Shown: positions 59,677 to 64,000 of the stretch, piece after piece | Numbering within the stretch: the stretch's first letter is position 1 | Layout: every line of letters begins with the position of its first letter | Assembly (NCBI RefSeq): GCF_014648875.1 | Contig: NZ_BMRY01000013.1 | Location: 62,001 to 126,000, forward strand | Reading direction: 5' to 3' | Source of the DNA: Streptomyces parvus | Lineage (GTDB): Bacteria > Actinomycetota > Actinomycetes > Streptomycetales > Streptomycetaceae | Length of the DNA: 64,000 bases | Translations under genes and position numbers: made by a program | The notes under the pieces: generated by a model | Database searches by the model: none | Seen by the model: the letters and a program-made list of their open reading frames with translations, nothing else | What the model was told of the DNA's origin: nothing

Positions 59677-62007
59677 TCAGGCGCCCGGCACCACCGTGAT
59701 CCTGACGTGTTTCATGATCGGCTGATCGCTCTGGGTGCTGTAGTCGCCCAGCGCGCACAGCACGTTCATCTCCGGCATGTACCCGGCCGCACAGCCGCGC
59801 GGAATGTCGTACGGGATCGCCGTGTAGCCGTTCAGGAACCGCCGGCTGCCGTCCTTCGCCGTGCTCGTGATGTCGACAGGACCCATGTCGGCGATCCCGC
59901 GCTCGCGCATGTCGGCCCGGTTCATGAAGATCAGCGTGCGCAGGTTCTTGATGCCCCGGTAGCGGTCGTTGTCGGAGTAGATGGTGGTGTTCCACTGGTC
60001 GTGCGACCGCATCGTGCCGAGCGCCAGGGTGCCGGGCTCGGGCACCACGTCGGGCAGCGGGGCCGCGGAGAACTCGGCGCGCCCCGACGGGGTCAGGAAG
60101 ACCAGCTCGCGCGCGGGCTGCTTGATCCGGAAGCCGAGGGGCAGCCGCACCCGGCGGTTGAAGTCCTCGAAGCCGTCCAGGGCTTCGGCCATCGTGTCCC
60201 GGATCCGGTCGTAGTCCTCGATGTACCAGTCCCAGGGGGTCTCGCTGTCCGGCAGGGCGGCGCGCGCCATCCCGGCGACGATGGCCGGCTCGGACAGCAG
60301 GTGCGGGGAGGCGGGGCGCTTCATCCCGAGGGACAGGTGGACCATGCTCATCGAGTCCTCGACCGAGGTGCTCTGGACGCCGCCCCGCTGGTGGTCCTTC
60401 TCGGTGCGCCCGAGGCACGGCAGGATCAGGGCCGCGCGGCCGTGGACGACATGGCTGCGGTTGAGCTTGGTGCTCACCTGGACGGTGAGGTCGCAGGAGC
60501 GCAGCGCCGCGTACGTGGCCGGGGTGTCGGGCGCGGCGAGCGCGAAGTTGCCGCCCATCCCGACGAACACCTTCACCGCGCCCTCCTGCATCGCCTGGAT
60601 CGTTCCCACGGTGTCCAGGCCGTGTTCGCGCGGCGGGTCGATCCCGCAGGTCTCGGCGAGCCGGTCCAGGAACTCCTCGGTGGGGCGGTGGTCGATACCG
60701 CAGGTGCGGTTGCCCTGGACGTTGCTGTGCCCGCGCACGGGGGAGGGGCCCGCGCCCTCCCGGCCGAGATTGCCGCGCAGCAGCAGGAGGTTGACGATCT
60801 CGCGGACGGTGTCGACGCCGTGCTCGTGCTGGGTGAGGCCCAGGCACCAGCTGACGATGGAGCGGTCCGCCTCCTCGTACACCTGCGCCGCCTTCAGGAT
60901 CTCGGCGCGGCTCAGCCCGGACTGGTGCTCCAGCTCCTCCCAGGGCGTGGCCTCGCACAGCTCCCGGTACTCCTCGAAGCCGGTGGTGTGCCGGTCGATG
61001 AAGGTACGGTCCAGGGCCTTCGGGTCGCTCGCCGACTTCTCCAGGACCGCCTTGGCCATACCGCGCAGCAGCGCCATGTCACCGCCGATGCGCGGCTGGA
61101 GGTTGAGCGTGCTGGTCTTCGTGGTCTTGAACAGCGCCATGTCCGTGAAGTCGTGCGGCACGATCGTGCGGGTGGCCGCCGCCTCGACCAGCGGGTTGAC
61201 GTGCACGATCTGCGCGCCGCGGCGGTCGGCCTCGGCGAGGGCGGTCAGCATGCGGGGCGCGTTCGACGCGGCGTTGACACCCAGGATGAACAGGGCGTCC
61301 GCGGACTCCCAGTCCTTGAGATCGACCGTGCCCTTCCCGGTGCCCAGGGAAGCCTGGAGGGCCCGCCCGCTGGCCTCGTGGCACATGTTGGAGCAGTCCG
61401 GCAGATTGTTCGTGCCCAGCTCGCGGGCCATCAGCTGGTAGAGGAAGGTGGCCTCGTTGCCGAGCCGGCCGGAGGTGTAGTACGCCGCCCGGTTCGGGCT
61501 GTCGAGCCCGCGCAGAGTCGATCCGACCAGGGCGAACGCCTCCTTCCAGCTGATCGGCACGTAGTGGTCGGACTCGGCGTCGTACACCATCGGCTCGGTC
61601 AGCCGGCCCTGGTTCTCCAGGTCGTAGTCGCTCCACCCGTACAGCTCGGTCACCGAGTGCGCGGCGAAGAACTCCCGTCCCACGCGCTTGGGCGTCATCT
61701 CCCAGGTGACGTGCTTGATGCCGTTCTCGCAGATGTCCAGGTGCAGGCCCTTGGTGTCGTCCGGCCACGCGCACCCGGGGCAGTCGAAGCCGCCGTTCTC
61801 GTGGTTCATCCGCATGATCGCGCGCGGTCCGTCCACCAGCGCGCGTTCCTCCACCAGGAAGCGGGTCACGCTCTTCGCCGCTCCCCACCCGGCGGCGGGA
61901 TGGTGGTAGGGCCGGAACTCCGGATCGCCCTCCGGGACGGGACCGACCCGGGGCTCCAGGGGCTCCTGCGCTTCCTTGCCGGTGCTCACGTCCTTGTCGA
62001 TGCTCAC
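59677..62007 (-). CDS. FdhF/YdeP-family molybdopterin oxidoreductase
   Basis: This 776-aa molybdenum enzyme of the formate dehydrogenase alpha/YdeP group has the N-terminal PGCAWPDDTKG, in which the usual four-Cys cluster motif is reduced. It also has MCHEASGRALQASLGTGKGTVD and the pterin-binding GVNAASNAPRMLTALAEADR. GNLGREGAGPSPVRGHSNVQGNRTCG and a C-terminal dinucleotide-binding domain (MRSHDQWNTTIYSDNDRYRG) are also present. The start is GTG 62007. E. coli YdeP acts in acid resistance; its reaction is not known. The same holds for this gene. It is convergent with the clpC unit. Confidence 0.9.
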   Translation of the reverse strand: MSIDKDVSTGKEAQEPLEPRVGPVPEGDPEFRPYHHPAAGWGAAKSVTRFLVEERALVDGPRAIMRMNHENGGFDCPGCAWPDDTKGLHLDICENGIKHVTWEMTPKRVGREFFAAHSVTELYGWSDYDLENQGRLTEPMVYDAESDHYVPISWKEAFALVGSTLRGLDSPNRAAYYTSGRLGNEATFLYQLMARELGTNNLPDCSNMCHEASGRALQASLGTGKGTVDLKDWESADALFILGVNAASNAPRMLTALAEADRRGAQIVHVNPLVEAAATRTIVPHDFTDMALFKTTKTSTLNLQPRIGGDMALLRGMAKAVLEKSASDPKALDRTFIDRHTTGFEEYRELCEATPWEELEHQSGLSRAEILKAAQVYEEADRSIVSWCLGLTQHEHGVDTVREIVNLLLLRGNLGREGAGPSPVRGHSNVQGNRTCGIDHRPTEEFLDRLAETCGIDPPREHGLDTVGTIQAMQEGAVKVFVGMGGNFALAAPDTPATYAALRSCDLTVQVSTKLNRSHVVHGRAALILPCLGRTEKDHQRGGVQSTSVEDSMSMVHLSLGMKRPASPHLLSEPAIVAGMARAALPDSETPWDWYIEDYDRIRDTMAEALDGFEDFNRRVRLPLGFRIKQPARELVFLTPSGRAEFSAAPLPDVVPEPGTLALGTMRSHDQWNTTIYSDNDRYRGIKNLRTLIFMNRADMRERGIADMGPVDITSTAKDGSRRFLNGYTAIPYDIPRGCAAGYMPEMNVLCALGDYSTQSDQPIMKHVRITVVPGA

Positions 62008-62298
62008 GGCGCTTCCACTCTTTCACCTGCGATGACGGCGGGTCGATGGACATGGTGGGACGTAAGGGGTCCTTCCGGCAGGCTATGCCCGGGGTTTCCC
62101 GGCTGCCAGTCGGCTGCGGGGCCGTTGCCGGTCGGCTCCGACACCGCTCCGGGACTGCTCCGACACCGCTGCGGACGCCGCTCCGGAACTGCGGGCCGGA
62201 TCACCCGCGCATACGCTGACAGGGTCCGGCCCCGGCTGCGGGGAACGCCTCGCGGCACGGGGCTCAGGCCCCTCGGGCAGCCACGTGAGGCCCCCTCC

Positions 62299-62961
62299 AT
62301 GAACCACCTGAACCACATGAACAGCTACCGTCGGTTCCTGCTCCCCGCCGTTCCCCGGCTCGCGGGCTCCGCGCTGGTCGGAGCCGCCGTAGGCGTGCTG
62401 GTCGGCGTCCTCCTCACCAACGCGCCGCTGGGCTTCCTCGTCGGCATCGCCCTCGCCCAGACCGTCTTCGTCGTCACGGGATGGCTCGTCCTGTGGCCGA
62501 TGGACGCCGCCGCGACCCACGACAACGCCCGGCGCGAGGAGTTCCGGCCCGTCGCCGAGGAACTCGTCGTCGTCACGGCCGCCCTCTCCGGTCTGGTCGG
62601 CATCGTGCTGTTGCTGCTGATCGGCGACTCGGACCTGAGCCACGCGGCGGCCGCCCTGGCGCTCGGCGGCGTGTTCATGTCCTGGGCGGCACTGCACCTG
62701 ATGTACGCCGCCCGCTACGCGTACATCTACCACCAGACGCCCGGCGGCGGGATCGACTTCAACATGAAGGAACCGCCGCGCTACATCGACTTCCTCTACT
62801 TCAGCTACAACCTCGGCATGACGTACCAGGTCTCCGACAACAACGTCTCCACTTCCAGGATCCGCGCGGTCGCCCTTCGGCACTGCCTGCTGTCGTACAT
62901 CTTCGGCGCCAGCATCCTGGCCACCACGATCAACCTGGTCGCCGGCATCGTCACCGGCTGA
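62299..62961 (+). CDS. DUF1345-like integral membrane protein
   Basis: This 220-aa protein has about six hydrophobic segments, including ALVGAAVGVLVGVLLTNAPL, LVVVTAALSGLVGIVLLLLI and SYIFGASILATTINLVAGIV. A conserved YIDFLYFSYNLGMTYQVSD loop marks the DUF1345 family. The ATG at 62299 begins MNHLNHMNSYRRF. It is divergent from the YdeP-type gene across 290 nt that hold no other gene. The function of DUF1345 is unknown. Confidence 0.85.
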   Translation: MNHLNHMNSYRRFLLPAVPRLAGSALVGAAVGVLVGVLLTNAPLGFLVGIALAQTVFVVTGWLVLWPMDAAATHDNARREEFRPVAEELVVVTAALSGLVGIVLLLLIGDSDLSHAAAALALGGVFMSWAALHLMYAARYAYIYHQTPGGGIDFNMKEPPRYIDFLYFSYNLGMTYQVSDNNVSTSRIRAVALRHCLLSYIFGASILATTINLVAGIVTG

Positions 62962-62979
62962 GGGGCCGGGGCGAACGGA

Positions 62980-63738
62980 TCAGTACTCGGGGAGCGTCAG
63001 CCGCCGGGTCACGCGCAGCGCCGAATCCAGCAACCGCGCCCTGACCTCCGTGGTCCGGTACATCCGGTCCGACCGGAACGAGATGCCGATGGAACCGACC
63101 TGGTCACCGCTGTACACCGGCACCGCCGCGCACGTCGTACCCCGTGAGTACTCCCCCCGGTCCATCGAGAGCGGGCCCGCGGCGGCGTCGAGCTCCCGCA
63201 GCAGCTCCTCCCGGCGCGTGATCGTGCGGGGGGTGAGGTCGGCCAGGGAGTGCAGGGATAGATAGTTGGCACGTGCCTCCGCGTCCAGCTCGCGCAGCAC
63301 GCTCTTGCCGAGCGCGGTCGCGTGCCCGGCCTCCTGGAAGCTCACCCAGACGTTCACCCGGGGTGCCCGCGGGCTGTCGACGATCTCCAGGACCCGGATC
63401 TCGCCCTCGTCGTAGAGCGTCAGATAGACGGCGGCGGACAGGTTGTCGCGCAGCGAGGACAGCAGGGCGCGGATGCGCTCGTGCGACGCCACGCCGTCGT
63501 CGGCGGTCAGCAGCCCGGGGCCCCGCTCGTGGAGGGCGAACGCACCGTCGTCCAGCTCGTCCAGATAGCCGTCCCGGGCGAGCTCGTGGAGGAGCCGCCG
63601 GGCGCTGAGCTCCGGCAGCTCGGCCGCCCGGGCCAGCTGCTGTACGGAGGCGCCGTCCGGGTGTGCGCCGACGGCCTCCAGCAACCGGAGGTCCTGCCGG
63701 ACGGACACCGTCGGCTCGGGGCCGGCCTGGTCACCCAT
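62980..63738 (-). CDS. IclR-family transcriptional regulator
   Basis: This 252-aa regulator has an N-terminal winged helix (SVQQLARAAELPELSARRLL). An IclR effector domain follows (SFQEAGHATALGKSVLRELD, YSRGTTCAAVPVYSGDQVGS, GISFRSDRM). The ATG at 63738 is taken; the longer frame adds an Arg-rich stretch without family support. Convergent with the DUF1345 gene and divergent from the kinase gene. IclR proteins often sense small carboxylates. No target is evident here. Confidence 0.88.
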   Translation of the reverse strand: MGDQAGPEPTVSVRQDLRLLEAVGAHPDGASVQQLARAAELPELSARRLLHELARDGYLDELDDGAFALHERGPGLLTADDGVASHERIRALLSSLRDNLSAAVYLTLYDEGEIRVLEIVDSPRAPRVNVWVSFQEAGHATALGKSVLRELDAEARANYLSLHSLADLTPRTITRREELLRELDAAAGPLSMDRGEYSRGTTCAAVPVYSGDQVGSIGISFRSDRMYRTTEVRARLLDSALRVTRRLTLPEY

Positions 63739-63895
63739 GGCACCAGGATGGACCCGGCGCCGGGGAGCGGCAAGGCCGGTCCTCCGGCAGGACGCACGCC
63801 CGGCGGGTGACGCGCCGGGCGTTCGGTACGCTCTCGTCTGATCTTCGGGGCACGTGCGGGCTCCGGACTGCCGTGACCAGGGGGATGGTTCCTTG

Positions 63896-64000
63896 ATGAG
63901 CAGCGCGACTTCGACCGATCCGTTCCAGCCGCTCAAGGCCGACGACCCGGCGGTGGTGGGCGGCTACCGACTGGCCGCCGTGCTGGGCGCGGGCGGCATG
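63896..64000 (+). CDS. Ser/Thr protein kinase, N-terminal fragment (runs off window)
   Basis: The 35 codons present encode SSATSTDPFQPLKADDPAVV and YRLAAVLGAGGM, the start of a Hanks-type kinase glycine loop (GAGGM). The gene continues beyond the window. Domain content after the kinase cannot be seen. Start is ATG 63896 with a GGGGGA about 12 nt upstream. Confidence 0.8.
   Translation, partial: MSSATSTDPFQPLKADDPAVVGGYRLAAVLGAGGM

Noticed and set aside
59707..62298. Long plus-strand extension ahead of the DUF1345-like protein
   Set aside because: It is antisense to the YdeP-type molybdoenzyme. The membrane protein starts at ATG 62299.

Overview
The window is high-GC actinobacterial DNA, almost certainly a Streptomyces chromosome. 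The signs are a strong GC third-position bias, frequent GTG and TTG starts, many TetR/LacI/PadR/IclR regulators, SigB-type stress genes, GAF-ANTAR proteins and a PQQ-type Ser/Thr kinase. I see no rRNA, tRNA, CRISPR array or intact insertion sequence. Gene order looks like accessory and metabolic arm DNA.

Layout. 0.1-4.3 kb (minus): a four-gene operon led by a homologue of the archaeal methanofuran enzyme MfnB (furan-ring synthase), followed by an aldehyde dehydrogenase, a zinc alcohol dehydrogenase and a carboxyl-methyltransferase-like enzyme. No aminotransferase is present, so this looks like a route to a small furan carboxylic acid or ester rather than to methanofuran. 4.5-14.2 kb: an L-arabinose regulon with araBAD, a LacI-type repressor, two near-identical LacI-type operators and a divergent monosaccharide ABC transporter whose ATPase and permease are one continuous reading frame. 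14.3-22.1 kb: acyl-CoA oxidase-like enzyme, an oxalate/formate-type MFS transporter with a 50-aa partner, a TetR regulator, an MpaB-type oxygenase and a kinase with a PQQ sensor domain. 22.1-28.0 kb: an iron-regulated siderophore uptake locus (reductase fused to a methyltransferase-like domain, binding protein, AraC regulator, two permeases, no ATPase), with an iron box between the divergent genes. 28.0-31.0 kb: GNAT acetyltransferase, glpK and glpF.

31.0-33.5 kb is a low-density scar region: gene debris, an orphan SUKH-4-like immunity protein, a small secreted protein and an 18-bp perfect hairpin. 33.5-37.7 kb: DoxX-like protein, DipZ-like thiol-disulfide protein, a membrane-anchored conserved protein and a TetR repressor. 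37.8-42.8 kb: molybdenum hydroxylase operon (2Fe-2S, FAD, molybdopterin subunits and XdhC) behind two TetR-type operators. 42.8-45.2 kb: TetR regulator and a frameshifted MFS drug transporter.

45.2-54 kb: AlkD-like repair protein; a compact operon of CsbD-like protein, HemK2-type methyltransferase, CDGSH iron-sulfur protein and heme-oxygenase-fold diiron protein; then a stress-sigma block (SigB/F-type sigma factor with its own SigB-type promoter, HAD hydrolase, DUF5709 protein, plasmid-stabilisation-like protein, two paralogous GAF-ANTAR proteins flanking a STAS protein). 54-64 kb: a truncated short-chain dehydrogenase, PadR regulator and acyl-CoA dehydrogenase, ClpC-like chaperone with a 58-aa partner, a YdeP-type molybdoenzyme, a DUF1345-like membrane protein, an IclR regulator and the start of another Ser/Thr kinase.

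Together the genes cover sugar uptake, iron and redox handling, and envelope/oxidative stress. The strongest candidate for an undescribed system is the MfnB-led furan operon. The CDGSH/diiron operon and the siderophore-reductase fusion come next.
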